Part shown: positions 8,760 through 17,818 of the stretch, in pieces
How positions within the stretch are numbered: position 1 is the stretch's first letter
Layout: every line of letters starts with the position of its first letter
Assembly (NCBI GenBank): GCA_001872575.1
Contig: MNWP01000040.1
Coordinates: forward strand, 1-53,929
DNA: 53,929 nt
Source: Candidatus Peregrinibacteria bacterium CG1_02_54_53
GTDB taxonomy: Bacteria > Patescibacteriota > Gracilibacteria > Peribacterales > Peribacteraceae
Reading direction: 5' to 3'
Translations under genes and position numbers: made by a program
The notes under the pieces: model-generated
The model's database searches: none
What the model saw: only the letters and a program-made list of their open reading frames with translations
Told to the model about the DNA's origin: nothing

Positions 8760-9821
8760 ATGCGCACGCTTACCATCGATTGCCGAGAAGCTCTCAGCGC
8801 AACACCGACGGGAAAGGCCCGTTGGGCGAACTGCTTTCTTACAGAGCTCTTCACGCGCGGCCTTCCTGTGCTCCTTCTCACCGACCGCGCGATCCCCGCT
8901 GCCTGGCAACTTCCTCACGTTCGAAGTCAAACGCTTCCGGCAGGCGTATCTTGGCACTTTCACGCATCGCGTTTTCTCTCTTCTCAAAAACACGAACTTA
9001 CGTACTTCAGTCCGACCAGCTATATCGTTCCGTTTCTCGCAGGCGGTTCGCTGCCTGTCATTCCTCTCGTGCATGATCTCATCGCATTTCGCGGCGAGCC
9101 GCACCAGCGCAAGGCGCAGATCATTGAGCGCCTGACACTTCGGCGCGCGCTCTCAAACGCCTGTCACGTCTGTGCCGTCAGCGAAGCGACCAAGCACGAC
9201 CTCCTGAATCGTTTCCCCTTTCTCACCAGCGAACGTGTCTCAGTTATTTTTGCAGGACCGTACCGAGAGATTGCTGCACAGAATGTCCCTGACGGACGCA
9301 CAATTCTGAGTGTCGGCACGCTCTGCCCTCGCAAAAATCAAATCGGACTCATTCGAGCATTCGCCGCACTTCCCGAAGCAGCGCGAGCCAAGGCACGCCT
9401 GATTATCGCCGGAGGTCGCGGATGGCGCGACCGTGAGATCATTCGCCTTGCGCGAGAAACACCCGGTGTCGAATGGCGCGGATACGTATCGGATGCCGAG
9501 TATGAAACTCTGCTTTCATCCGCAACCGTCTTCGCATTGCCTTCGCTTTACGAGGGATTCGGCATGCCTGTGCTCGATGCGCTGCAACGCGGCATACCCG
9601 TATTGGCCAGTAAGCGCGGCAGTCTGCCAGAAATCGCCGGCGAAGCCGCACTCTTCGCCGATCCCGAAGATCGGGCCGCACTCACCCAAGGGCTCGCCAC
9701 ACTTCTTGAAGATGAAGTCGTTCGCCAGCAAATGGCGAATGCAGGCCCTCAGCAGGCACGCACGTTCAGCTGGAAGCGCACGGTGGATTTATTCCTTTCT
9801 CGTGTCGAGAAATTCCTCTAA
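8760..9821 (+). CDS. Glycosyltransferase, GT4 family (GT-B fold)
   Basis: 353 residues. The C-terminal half carries the GT4 hallmarks: the start of the donor domain ILSVGTLCPRKNQIGLI (about 182-198), the ALPSLYEGFGMPVLDA motif with the EX7E-type glutamates (about 260-275), and a GSLPEIAGEAALF sugar-nucleotide loop. The N-terminal half is the acceptor domain with HDLIAFRGEP. It probably transfers a sugar to a glycan or lipid on the inner face of the membrane; donor and acceptor cannot be read. A TAGACT hexamer ends 6 nt before the ATG (leaderless-type). NAD kinase follows 17 bp later. Confidence 0.9.
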   Translation: MRTLTIDCREALSATPTGKARWANCFLTELFTRGLPVLLLTDRAIPAAWQLPHVRSQTLPAGVSWHFHASRFLSSQKHELTYFSPTSYIVPFLAGGSLPVIPLVHDLIAFRGEPHQRKAQIIERLTLRRALSNACHVCAVSEATKHDLLNRFPFLTSERVSVIFAGPYREIAAQNVPDGRTILSVGTLCPRKNQIGLIRAFAALPEAARAKARLIIAGGRGWRDREIIRLARETPGVEWRGYVSDAEYETLLSSATVFALPSLYEGFGMPVLDALQRGIPVLASKRGSLPEIAGEAALFADPEDRAALTQGLATLLEDEVVRQQMANAGPQQARTFSWKRTVDLFLSRVEKFL

Positions 9822-9838
9822 CACGGTACACTGTTCCC

Positions 9839-10717
9839 ATGGCGAAGTTTCGTCGCATCGGCCTTACCGTGAAATCCGGTTTTGATCACAAAGATGAGGC
9901 CATTGCAAATGTGCTCGACATTCTGCACAACGAGGGCTGTACGATTTTCGTTGATCCCAAGCGCATTCACGATCTGCCCTGCGCCCGCGGCTGCGGCCCG
10001 ATGGAGCCGGACCAGAAAATCGATCTCCTGCTCGTTATGGGCGGGGACGGAACGGTACTTCGCTCCGTTCGTGAAATGCAGGATTTCTCGGTTCCCGTCC
10101 TCAGTGTGAACAGAGGGACGCTGGGTTTTCTTGCCGAAATTGAGCTGGCAGAAGCGGATCACATTCTGCCGTCGTTGCTGCGCGGAGAAGGCACTGTCGA
10201 CGAGCGCAGCCTGCTCACGGTGGAAACCATCCGAAACGATGCATCCCTGTTTACCGGTCACGCTCTCAACGAAGCGGTGATCGCCCAGGGAACGATTGCC
10301 CGACTCATCGATCTTGAAACCGTGGTGAATGGCGAACCTCTCACAACCTACCGTGCCGACGGACTCATTATCGCCACTCCAACGGGCTCCACGGCCTACT
10401 CATTGGCCGCGGGCGGCCCCATCGTGCATCCGTCATTCAAATCAGCTCTCATTCTCACACCGATCAATCCCTATAGTTTCTCGCAGAAACCGGTTGTGCT
10501 CAGCGGCGACAGTGCGATTGAAGTGGGAATCAACATGAAGATCCGTAAATTTGCCGATGTCGATGTCAACCTCACGATCGACGGTCAAATGTACGTTCCT
10601 CTGCAGGACGGCGATCAGGTGCGCTGCACGACGGCCAAGCACACCGTAAAATTCCTGCGAAGAAAACAGGACACGTTTCTTCGTACACTCAGAACCAAGC
10701 TGAAGTGGGGGGAATAA
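9839..10717 (+). CDS. nadK: NAD kinase
   Basis: ATP-dependent phosphorylation of NAD to NADP. 292 residues. The GGDGTVLRSV motif (about 64-73) is the conserved catalytic GGDG, and the nucleotide-binding block TPTGSTAYSLAAGGPIV (about 180-196) is intact, as is the INPYSFSQKPVVLSG segment. A TACACT hexamer ends exactly 6 nt before the ATG, within the tail of the preceding glycosyltransferase spacing, so the gene may have its own leaderless transcript. It provides NADP, which the first GAPDH copy may use. Confidence 0.95.
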   Translation: MAKFRRIGLTVKSGFDHKDEAIANVLDILHNEGCTIFVDPKRIHDLPCARGCGPMEPDQKIDLLLVMGGDGTVLRSVREMQDFSVPVLSVNRGTLGFLAEIELAEADHILPSLLRGEGTVDERSLLTVETIRNDASLFTGHALNEAVIAQGTIARLIDLETVVNGEPLTTYRADGLIIATPTGSTAYSLAAGGPIVHPSFKSALILTPINPYSFSQKPVVLSGDSAIEVGINMKIRKFADVDVNLTIDGQMYVPLQDGDQVRCTTAKHTVKFLRRKQDTFLRTLRTKLKWGE

Positions 10718-10735
10718 AGCTTTGAAAGAGTTCAA

Positions 10736-11974
10736 TTATTGAATCGTCATTTGTTCGCGTCCTGGCCCCGTGCCAATGAGTGTTGCGGGCACTCCGGTCT
10801 CTTTTTCGATAAATCGGATGTACTCTTGAGCCTCTTGAGGAAGTTTCGAGAATTCAGTGACGCCGACTGTGGATGTACGCCAACCGGGAAGGTTTTTCCA
10901 CTCCGGCTTGCCATCGGCACCGATACCCGCACAGACGGGAATCTCTTCCTCCTCATCCAACACATCGAGCTTGGTGATGTTCCAATGGGTGAAGCCGTTG
11001 ATCATGGCCGCACGCTTGAGATCGGGAATACTCAGCCATCCACAACGACGCGGACGGCCCGTCGTGGAGCCGTACTCCCCTCCCCGCTCACGCAATCGGT
11101 CACCCTGTTCCCCCCTGACCTCCGTCGCAAAATCCCCCTCACCGACACGCGTACAGTACGCCTTTGCCACACCGATGCACGAGGTGAGTGCACGCGGCGG
11201 TAAACCCAGACCCTGCAGTGCGCCGGCGGACGTGGTCTGACTGCTTGTGACATATGGGTACGTTCCGTGGTCGAGATCGAGCAAGCTGGCCTGTGCGCCC
11301 TCAATGAGCACATTCTTCTTTTGGATTAGATGTTCATAAAGAAGAGTGACGGTATCGACGATGTGTCCACTGAGGAGTTGCTGGGCACTAGACAAACTCT
11401 TGAGTTCGGCATCGACATCGACCGCAACGTCGTAGAGTCGCTGCACACGCTCGGCATGCGCCGTGAGGATGGGGCGTAAATCCCCTTTCAGGCACTCCAT
11501 GCGGGTACCGGATCGTGCCGCCTTATCCATATATGCAGGACCGATGCCGCGCTTGGTCGTGCCAATCCCTTTGCCCTCTCGCTCCTGACGCTGTTTTTCG
11601 AGTGCGATATCAATCTGCTTGTGAAACTCGAAAACAATGTGCGCCTCTGTAGAAATATACAGGCGAGGAAGCACGTCGATTCCTGCGGCCTGCAACGTTC
11701 GAATTTCCTCCAGAAGCGTCGGTAAATGCAGAACCAGACCGGATCCGATGACGACCGTCGCATGAGGATGGAGTGCCCCGGACGGGAGCAGATGAAAGAT
11801 GTGTTTCTGGCCGCCGACGACAATGGTGTGTCCGGCATTGGCACCCCCACACGCTCGCGCGATAACGCCGTAGTGCTCCGAAAGAAGATCAATGACCTTA
11901 CCCTTACCTTCATCGCCCCACTGTGCGCCGATCACCGCGCATACGGGGCCGAGGGATTTAAGGAGTTTCTGCAC
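10736..11974 (-). CDS. purA: Adenylosuccinate synthetase
   Basis: GTP-dependent ligation of Asp to IMP, the first dedicated step of AMP synthesis. 412 residues. The N-terminal GAQWGDEGKGKVIDLL (about 17-32) holds the GTP P-loop and catalytic Asp, followed by GGANAGHTIV and the catalytic-His region. KRGIGPAY and the base-recognition TTGRPRRCGW segment are present. It is the last gene of a minus-strand cluster (glycosyltransferase, prmC, a 61-residue protein, purA) with spacings of -4, 21 and 12 bp. It converges with nadK across 18 bp. Confidence 0.97.
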   Translation of the reverse strand: MQKLLKSLGPVCAVIGAQWGDEGKGKVIDLLSEHYGVIARACGGANAGHTIVVGGQKHIFHLLPSGALHPHATVVIGSGLVLHLPTLLEEIRTLQAAGIDVLPRLYISTEAHIVFEFHKQIDIALEKQRQEREGKGIGTTKRGIGPAYMDKAARSGTRMECLKGDLRPILTAHAERVQRLYDVAVDVDAELKSLSSAQQLLSGHIVDTVTLLYEHLIQKKNVLIEGAQASLLDLDHGTYPYVTSSQTTSAGALQGLGLPPRALTSCIGVAKAYCTRVGEGDFATEVRGEQGDRLRERGGEYGSTTGRPRRCGWLSIPDLKRAAMINGFTHWNITKLDVLDEEEEIPVCAGIGADGKPEWKNLPGWRTSTVGVTEFSKLPQEAQEYIRFIEKETGVPATLIGTGPGREQMTIQ

Positions 11975-11986
11975 GTCAGTACAGTA

Positions 11987-12172
11987 TCAATCTTCCCGTC
12001 CTTTGAGAAGACGACTCATCGGTTCACCGGATTCAAGTAATGCACGAATCTTCCGGATGAGCGGATCTTGTTCCACATCGGGATCCTCCTCAATTGCCTG
12101 AGGATCAGGAGGGCGATTCCATATTTTTCGCTTCGCTGGGTTTGGCTCTTCGCGGGGCTCGTCGGCAGACAT
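11987..12172 (-). CDS. Small hypothetical protein, 61 aa
   Basis: Not recognised. Highly charged and Pro-rich N-terminal half, then a predicted amphipathic helix (PLIRKIRALLESGEPMSRLLKG). It sits precisely between prmC and purA on the same strand, with 21 and 12 bp spacers, which supports a real gene in that operon. No function can be assigned. Confidence 0.5.
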   Translation of the reverse strand: MSADEPREEPNPAKRKIWNRPPDPQAIEEDPDVEQDPLIRKIRALLESGEPMSRLLKGRED

Positions 12173-12193
12173 CAGGAAAAGCCTAGGGCAGGT

Positions 12194-12991
12194 TCATGCT
12201 GCTGTAAGCCAATTCGCCTGATTTGTCTGACATTCACACAGCATGCCGACACACTGCGGATGATCGCGGGCCTGCGTGAGAAGTTTACGAAGAACATCGG
12301 TACCATCCCTTCCCGCAAAGAGTGCAGAGGCGGGCTCAAACGCGGCCACCTGATGTTCCAGAACAGTACCTTCGGGTATATAGGGCGGGTTCGTGACGAG
12401 AAGAAAAGGCTCCTGCAGATCTGCGGCAGGGGTGAGTCCGTTACCCGAACGAAAATCGATACGATCGGCGACATCCAGTCGCTCGGCGTTCTGACGTGCA
12501 ACGACCAGTGCAGACGCACTGATATCCGTTGCCACAACGTGCAGAGACGGGCGCTCCAATGCCAGAGTGATCCCGATGCAGCCGGAACCCGTTCCGCAAT
12601 CCACGATAACTGAAGGATGCAAACCGGCACGAAATACTTTGGATACAATGGAGATGCCGACATCTGCCGCAATACATGAATCGTGGGGACTATCGAGATA
12701 TTGCAGGGCGCCTTCGATCAAGCGCTCCGTGGCGGGACGGGGGATAAGAACGGCGGGCGTCACAGAGAACGTACGACCGTAGAATTCGCGCTCTCCGATA
12801 ATGTAATCGACGGGCTCGCCCTTACGCCTGCGCTCGCACCAGTCAAGAATGCGCTTTTCATCTCGAGATGAAACATCTGTATCGCCATACGCAAACAGCC
12901 ACGTGCGGTCTTTGCCCAGGGCACGAGCGACGAGTATTTCGGCTTCAGCTTGCGGAAGGCCGCATGCACGGATGAATGCATCAATCGTCAT
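12194..12991 (-). CDS. prmC: Peptide chain release factor N5-glutamine methyltransferase PrmC
   Basis: SAM-dependent methylation of the Gln of the GGQ motif in release factors, needed for efficient termination. 265 residues. It has the N-terminal helical domain (PQAEAEILVARALG; EYYGR-type segment EREFYGRTF) and a Rossmann methyltransferase domain with VDCGTGSGCIGITLA (about 139-153) and the diagnostic NPPY in LLVTNPPYIP (about 215-224). It overlaps the preceding glycosyltransferase gene by 4 bp (ATGA-type overlap), implying translational coupling. The C-terminus is shorter than the E. coli enzyme. Confidence 0.95.
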   Translation of the reverse strand: MTIDAFIRACGLPQAEAEILVARALGKDRTWLFAYGDTDVSSRDEKRILDWCERRRKGEPVDYIIGEREFYGRTFSVTPAVLIPRPATERLIEGALQYLDSPHDSCIAADVGISIVSKVFRAGLHPSVIVDCGTGSGCIGITLALERPSLHVVATDISASALVVARQNAERLDVADRIDFRSGNGLTPAADLQEPFLLVTNPPYIPEGTVLEHQVAAFEPASALFAGRDGTDVLRKLLTQARDHPQCVGMLCECQTNQANWLTAA

Positions 12992-14124
12992 GACTGCAGA
13001 AGCGACTCACAGAGCGCCAGAACCTCCGGTTGCAATGTGTGCGGATGAAAGTTTTTTTCAACATGGTTTCTGGACTGCCGTGCCCGATTGTTCCACGCAG
13101 AACGATCGGCAAAGAATGTTCGGAGCGATGCGGCAATCGCACGCGAGTCCGCAGGAACGACCTGTGCGAATCGACCGTCGTCCGTAAGTTCCGACAGCGT
13201 ACCGCGGTCCGTAACGATGAGCGGGCGGGCGCGTGCCATCGCTTCAATCGCCGTGAGACCGAACGGCTCTTCCCACACCGAGGGAACGAGCACGACATCG
13301 GCACCATCGTAGAGAGCGGACATTCCTTCCTGCCAGTCTGTCACATGAATTCTACTCGGTTGCTGAGCAGCCTGAGCTGCCAGTTCTTTGGCTACTTCCC
13401 TCCCCTGCTCCTCGAAAAGCGGCGCTCCCGAGAAAACAAAGTGACAGGATACATCCGCAAGCAGTCGTGAAGCTTCAAGAGCGAGACGCTGCCCCTTGTT
13501 CGGTGAAAATCGTCCGGGCACCAAGACGATCGGATTGGAATCCTTGATACCTAGCACCTGTCGCAGTCTTTGAAGAGACGCAGGTGCATCAAGAAACTCT
13601 GCAGCAACCCAATTGCTGATGTGACGAACGTTCGCAAGGTCATCGAACGGCTTGGCCACGAGTGCGGAGACAGCAACAGCCGCCGTGTGCGGCAGTGAGA
13701 GAAAAAATCGAATAAGTGCATTCTCGATTCGCCCATACTGCTTGTGCAGGTAGAGCAGTGCGGGCTTCTTGAAACGTCGTACCCATGTGCGGGCAATCGC
13801 AAGTGTTCGCGGGCCATTCACAACAATCAGATCGCACGATTGGGCAAGCGAAGCGTATTTCCGTGCGAGGTGCCGTGAAGCCACACTCATACGAACGAGT
13901 GAGATCAGGGATTTCGGGCCATCGCGCATCACCGGCAGTGCAAGAATATGAACATCTGCACCTCCGTTGCGAGCAACATCAACCAACGGACCGGATGGAC
14001 ACAGAACGTGCACCCGCCACCCCCGTGCCTTCGCCGCAATGACGAGATCCACAAGGATGCGTTGTCCTCCGCCCATGTGTCCGTACTGATCGACGAACAG
14101 AATGCTGAGACTGAGATCTGCCAT
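12988..14124 (-). CDS. Glycosyltransferase, GT4 family
   Basis: 378 residues. N-terminal acceptor domain with a glycine-rich FVDQYGHMGGGQRILVDL start typical of GT4 enzymes, then the donor domain from VLVPGRFSPNKGQRLALEA (about 195-213), and the VPSVWEEPFGLTAIEAMA motif with the two key glutamates (about 295-312), followed by RGTLSELTDDG. Likely makes surface glycans, but donor and acceptor are unknown. First gene of the minus-strand prmC-purA cluster, divergent from the DciA-like gene across about 50 bp. Confidence 0.9.
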   Translation of the reverse strand: MADLSLSILFVDQYGHMGGGQRILVDLVIAAKARGWRVHVLCPSGPLVDVARNGGADVHILALPVMRDGPKSLISLVRMSVASRHLARKYASLAQSCDLIVVNGPRTLAIARTWVRRFKKPALLYLHKQYGRIENALIRFFLSLPHTAAVAVSALVAKPFDDLANVRHISNWVAAEFLDAPASLQRLRQVLGIKDSNPIVLVPGRFSPNKGQRLALEASRLLADVSCHFVFSGAPLFEEQGREVAKELAAQAAQQPSRIHVTDWQEGMSALYDGADVVLVPSVWEEPFGLTAIEAMARARPLIVTDRGTLSELTDDGRFAQVVPADSRAIAASLRTFFADRSAWNNRARQSRNHVEKNFHPHTLQPEVLALCESLLQS

Positions 14125-14176
14125 AGCCAGATCATCCTACATCGATGTAGACTGAGAGTCCCCTACTCTTTCGCCC

Positions 14177-14482
14177 ATGGATCGCCTCAAGGCTCTCCCC
14201 TCGAACGTCCGCGGATCGAAAAGTTTGCACCAGCATGCCGATGCCGTACTTGTACTGCAGCGTGCATCTGCATGGATCGCTGAGCACTTGCCGAATATTC
14301 GCACTGCGGTCACGCCGCGCTCCATGCAAGAAGACGGCACCCTGCTTATAGAGTGTGAGCATTCTGCGGCCACCCAGGAATGCCTTTCTGCGCTACCGCA
14401 CCTCAAGGTTTTTCTTCGCGAAGAATGCGGATTTCTGCCTGTGCGCACCATTCGCCTCGTGCGTACGCGAGCTCATCAATGA
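14177..14482 (+). CDS. DUF721/DciA-like protein
   Basis: 101 residues with the size and pattern of DUF721 proteins: a helical N-terminal half, then a beta-strand (TLLIECEHSA), a helix (TQECLSALPHLKVFLREECG) and a final strand (VRTIRLVRT). DciA, the family's studied member, loads the replicative helicase DnaB in bacteria that lack DnaC/DnaI, and dnaB lies in this window, so this role is attractive. The family call rests on pattern only; similarity is weak by eye. It lies 97 bp upstream of rpsP on the same strand. Confidence 0.55.
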   Translation: MDRLKALPSNVRGSKSLHQHADAVLVLQRASAWIAEHLPNIRTAVTPRSMQEDGTLLIECEHSAATQECLSALPHLKVFLREECGFLPVRTIRLVRTRAHQ

Positions 14483-14579
14483 TGAAATCTTCTGCAGGAA
14501 AACTGTATTCCCGCTTGCACCAAGGCTCCTGCTCTCATAAACTGCCTCCACACCTGATTTTCGTCAGGTCACTGGTTCT

Positions 14580-15071
14580 ATGCTCATCATCCGTCTTCAG
14601 CGCACCGGCCGAGAAAATCTGCCCACCTATCGCATTGTCGTTGCCGAAAAGGCCCGACCGGTAAAAGGCAAGTTCCTCGAGATTCTGGGGCACTACCTCC
14701 CCGCCCGTGATCCGGCTGTTCTCGAAGTGACAAAGGAGCGCGTTGAGTACTGGATGCAACGGGGCGCCGCTGTCAGCGACACTGCTGCACGGCTGCTCAG
14801 CAAGCAGGGCATAGAGAATATGGAGAAGTACATTCAGAAATACACGAAGCAGAAGCGAAAGAAGGAAGAGGAAGAAGCTCCTGCTCCTGCGCCCGCTGCC
14901 ACTCCTGCGGCAGAGAAGAGTGCGCCCGCTCCTGAAGCTGCCAAACCAGCCGAAGCTCCCGCGCCCGAAGCAGAGAAGAAATCACCGGATGCAGAACCCA
15001 GCCCGGCCCCAGAGGCACCCACAGCCGCTCCTGTCCCCACTGAGCCGGATAGTGCAACTCCCGCAGCGTGA
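14580..15071 (+). CDS. rpsP: 30S ribosomal protein S16 with a long Ala/Pro/Glu tail
   Basis: Residues 1-80 are a normal S16 core: MLIIRLQRTGRENLPTYRIV, the RPVKGKFLEILGHYLP strand, and a helical end. From about residue 95 a basic KQKRKKEEEE stretch is followed by about 65 low-complexity residues of Ala, Pro and Glu that are not part of the S16 fold. Such tails are disordered and protrude from the ribosome surface; their function is unknown. The gene precedes khpA by 43 bp, a pairing (rpsP-khpA) common in bacteria. Confidence 0.95.
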   Translation: MLIIRLQRTGRENLPTYRIVVAEKARPVKGKFLEILGHYLPARDPAVLEVTKERVEYWMQRGAAVSDTAARLLSKQGIENMEKYIQKYTKQKRKKEEEEAPAPAPAATPAAEKSAPAPEAAKPAEAPAPEAEKKSPDAEPSPAPEAPTAAPVPTEPDSATPAA

Positions 15072-15114
15072 GCGCTTTGCATCGGAGCACAAACAGACTA
15101 AACTGACTGCGTAT

Positions 15115-15396
15115 ATGTCAGAAGACACCCAAGCACTTCCCGGGCACGCGTTCCTCCAGTTCGTTCTTGATGCGCTGTGCGAAGACAAAGATCAGCTCTT
15201 TGTCGAGGCAAAGAAAGACGAACTCGGCATCCTGCTCACCGTACGCGTGAGCGAGCGTGATATGGGTAAGCTCATCGGCAAGGGCGGGCAGACCGTCAAA
15301 GCCTTGCGCACGCTGCTGCGCATCATCGGCGGCAATGCCTCTGAGCGCGTGAACCTCAAGATTCTTGAACCGGACTCGGCGGCCGCCGCCGCCTGA
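15115..15396 (+). CDS. khpA: KH-domain RNA-binding protein KhpA
   Basis: 93 residues from the chosen ATG; a longer in-frame extension would overlap rpsP and is not protein-like. A single type II KH domain with the RNA-gripping loop GKGG inside MGKLIGKGGQTVKALRTLL (about residues 44-62). KhpA proteins bind small and messenger RNAs, often with KhpB. The position directly after rpsP is the usual one. The C-terminus ends in a run of alanines. No SD is visible. Confidence 0.92.
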   Translation: MSEDTQALPGHAFLQFVLDALCEDKDQLFVEAKKDELGILLTVRVSERDMGKLIGKGGQTVKALRTLLRIIGGNASERVNLKILEPDSAAAAA

Positions 15397-15427
15397 GCAC
15401 AGTTCTTCTTTTTTCCCCTCTTCTCCG

Positions 15428-15751
15428 ATGCTCCGCGAACTCCTCGAAGGCGGAAACGCCATGGAAATCATCTCGGTGTTCATTGCACTCGGGCTCATAG
15501 CAGCCACGATCCTCTGCCTCGTCTTCATCATTATCGGTGGCATCTCGTTCATCCTCTCTGCCGGAAACGAGGACAAGATCAAAAAGGCCGTCCACACCAT
15601 CCGATACTCAATTGTTGGACTGGTTGTGGCATTCATTGCCTACTTCCTTGTTCTCTTCATTGCACGCCTTCTCGATATTCCCTTCGAATTGTCCTTCGGC
15701 GATATCATCGACCTCATGCAGCAGATCCTCAGCGCAATGAATGGTGGATGA
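15428..15751 (+). CDS. Two-helix membrane protein, T4SS-pilin-like (CPR type)
   Basis: About 107 residues from the ATG at 15428. Two membrane segments (about 12-40 and 58-85) joined by a short polar turn of the form SAGNEDKIKKAVHTIRYSIVG. This pattern (GGI.FI.SAG.E.KI.KA, then a second hydrophobic helix) matches the pilin-like small membrane proteins of CPR bacteria related to VirB2/TrbC pilins of type IV secretion. No other secretion genes are adjacent, so its role in pili or DNA transfer is unproven. A strong hairpin terminator follows immediately. Confidence 0.75.
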   Translation: MLRELLEGGNAMEIISVFIALGLIAATILCLVFIIIGGISFILSAGNEDKIKKAVHTIRYSIVGLVVAFIAYFLVLFIARLLDIPFELSFGDIIDLMQQILSAMNGG

Positions 15752-15754
15752 GAA

Positions 15755-15778
15755 AACGCCCGGCGGTGACCGGGCGTT
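15755..15778 (+). terminator. Intrinsic terminator hairpin after the rpsP-khpA-pilin unit
   Basis: 9-bp GC-rich perfect stem AACGCCCGG / CCGGGCGTT with a 6-nt loop, 3 bp after the stop codon of the pilin-like gene. The 3' tail is only weakly T-rich (TTTAGCT). It sits between convergent genes, so it may serve both. Confidence 0.75.
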
Positions 15779-15805
15779 TAGCTAAATCAATGTTTTCATT
15801 CCCTG

Positions 15806-17467
15806 TTAGGCAAGGCGCCTCTTGAGCAGAAATGTTTGTCCCATGCCTGCCAGTCCCGACAACATCAGGAAGATCGCATCAAATGCGGCGCCCGTCGGAG
15901 GCAGTCCTCGCACAACGCCCAGACTGGTCGTAAAGACCTTCTCGGTAAGAGAGAGTGTCTCGAGACCCTCGCCAGAAGCGGTGACAACGTTATCGATGGC
16001 AAACCCGTGAGGTGCGCGCGGTGAGATCTCGACGCTGTAGCGAACGGTCCACACCTGTCCGGGGCTGAGTTCCGGAACACCCCAGACCAGTTGATCACCT
16101 TGCAGCTGACCACGCTCCGCACCCAGCACGGTCATGAAACGCGTATCGAGGCGGTCTTCGATGCGTACGGAACGGAACGGATGATCGGTCGTATTGCGAA
16201 GAGTGACAGTGTACGTAACCGTATCACCCGGCTTTACCTCACGGCGATCGGCTGTTTTCGTCAGCAGCGCAGACGGACGATTGCTGCGTGACGGAGCACC
16301 GGCAATCACCTGCGTAAGGTCCACGGCTACCAAACCCTGAGTCTCTGCCGTCATGCGCAACGTTGCGCCTGCAGGTGCATCGGTACGCACATGACCAACG
16401 ATCGTCAATACGCGCTCTCCGTGCGGACTGACGGTGATGTGGTCCCAACGAGCGTTGCTGCCCGTCCAGATGCCGCCGTTTGAGGCATCCATAAATTCCA
16501 CATAAACCGGAAGCGCTGCACTCACGGAGAGCCCCGTAGCGAGAATGGAATCCGTATTGCGCAGATGAATCTGGTAGCTCACCTCCGAAGCCGGAGATAC
16601 TTCGCCCAGATTGTCAGAAACCGTAATCGCAAATCTCTCAATTACGGGCTGGCGCTGAATAACCGTAATATCACTTGCAGGCGTGCCATCGACCGAGACC
16701 TTGAAAACGACGCTCGTAAAGTCCACGGCACTGTGTTCGACTGCGGCCATGATTTCGAACGTACGAACATCACCGGCAAGAATGAGCTGATCTGACCAAC
16801 GGATCGAGCCGTTCTGCTCCTGGTATTGACCGGTGGCCGCCAGGAAAGTCAACATGGGCGGAAGCGTTCCGCGCAACTCGAACGTTCGGTCAATCGAAGA
16901 GATGTTTTCCACAGAGATCACGTAACGCAATTCTTCATCCGGACCTGCATAATCCTTGCCATCACTGATACGAACACGCAATTCGGGTGGCAACGGAACG
17001 AGACGAGTATCAACGATTCGGGTGGTATCGCCTGCGCGCTCACCCTCACACGTCGCCTCAGCCGTCATCACACCACCCACTTGCGCAAGAGGATCCACCG
17101 AAACGCTTACTACCAGACGCCGAGCAACTACAGGATCGAGAGTGACGTTATTCCATACAATGGAATTTCCCACGCGTTGCCCCGCATTACTCGCCTCAAC
17201 GAGATTGGCATATGCCGGAAGAGTAAGAGTGACATCCGTCAGCTGCGCGGTCTGCGCATCGGATTGCACCGTCACCACGTACGTCAACGCGCCACCCGGC
17301 TGAACCGTTTCGGCACCATTCGTAAGCGTCAGGAAGATGTTACGATCCTCTGTCGAGGCTTGCACCACAGGAGACGGCACAGCAACGACAAGGGAGTGAA
17401 GTCCAATGGCGAGGCCTGCGATCAGGCTCAGAAGAGAGAGCATCTGGAAGCGGCGGTACGAACGCAT
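15806..17467 (-). CDS. Surface protein with DUF11 repeats and a C-terminal LPPTG sorting signal
   Basis: 553 residues. N-terminal signal peptide (basic MRSYRRF, hydrophobic core to about residue 38). Four or so tandem DUF11-type beta-sandwich repeats follow, each marked by phrases like VQPGGALTYVVTVQ, AGPDEELRYVISVENIS, VSPASEVSYQIHLRNT and VKPGDTVTYTVTLRNTT. The end has the classic sortase layout: LPPTG, then a hydrophobic helix, then a KRRLA charged tail. A sortase would cleave within LPPTG and attach the protein to the wall; no sortase gene is in this window. Probably a cell-surface adhesin or structural protein. Confidence 0.88.
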   Translation of the reverse strand: MRSYRRFQMLSLLSLIAGLAIGLHSLVVAVPSPVVQASTEDRNIFLTLTNGAETVQPGGALTYVVTVQSDAQTAQLTDVTLTLPAYANLVEASNAGQRVGNSIVWNNVTLDPVVARRLVVSVSVDPLAQVGGVMTAEATCEGERAGDTTRIVDTRLVPLPPELRVRISDGKDYAGPDEELRYVISVENISSIDRTFELRGTLPPMLTFLAATGQYQEQNGSIRWSDQLILAGDVRTFEIMAAVEHSAVDFTSVVFKVSVDGTPASDITVIQRQPVIERFAITVSDNLGEVSPASEVSYQIHLRNTDSILATGLSVSAALPVYVEFMDASNGGIWTGSNARWDHITVSPHGERVLTIVGHVRTDAPAGATLRMTAETQGLVAVDLTQVIAGAPSRSNRPSALLTKTADRREVKPGDTVTYTVTLRNTTDHPFRSVRIEDRLDTRFMTVLGAERGQLQGDQLVWGVPELSPGQVWTVRYSVEISPRAPHGFAIDNVVTASGEGLETLSLTEKVFTTSLGVVRGLPPTGAAFDAIFLMLSGLAGMGQTFLLKRRLA

Positions 17468-17681
17468 GACGGAGGTGGGAAAACAAAATGGCGATTACTT
17501 TAAGTCGAATTGGCACATTTGTCAATTCTTTTCCCAAGCCATCAAAAGAGCCATTACTCTCAATATTCTGCTGATATATGTCAATTTATGCGCTCCATTT
17601 GCCAATTTCCATCGAAGCATTCCGCCCATGCAAAATACGGCAAAACCGCGGAACCCTGGGTGACAGGATAATTTCTATGAA

Positions 17682-17759
17682 TGGTGGGTGGTACAGGAAT
17701 CGAACCTGTGACCTTCTGGGTGTAAACCAGACGCTCTAAACCAACTGAGCTAACCACCC
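17682..17759 (-). tRNA. tRNA-Val (anticodon UAC)
   Basis: Full cloverleaf on the minus strand: 7-bp acceptor GGGTGGT/ACCACCC, D-arm GCTC..GAGC, anticodon stem TCTGG/CCAGA with loop TTTACAC (anticodon TAC), T-arm ACAGG-TTCGATT-CCTGT, discriminator A and an encoded CCA (17682-17684). Confidence 0.97.
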
Positions 17760-17818
17760 GCCGGAAGAAGTGTATCAGATCGTTGCCCAGACGCACCCAC
17801 TCGACTAGAATGACGCCG

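Noticed and set aside
16826-17503. 225-codon frame opposite the DUF11 protein gene
   Set aside because: Shadow of the real gene: His/Arg-rich, no domain, no start context.
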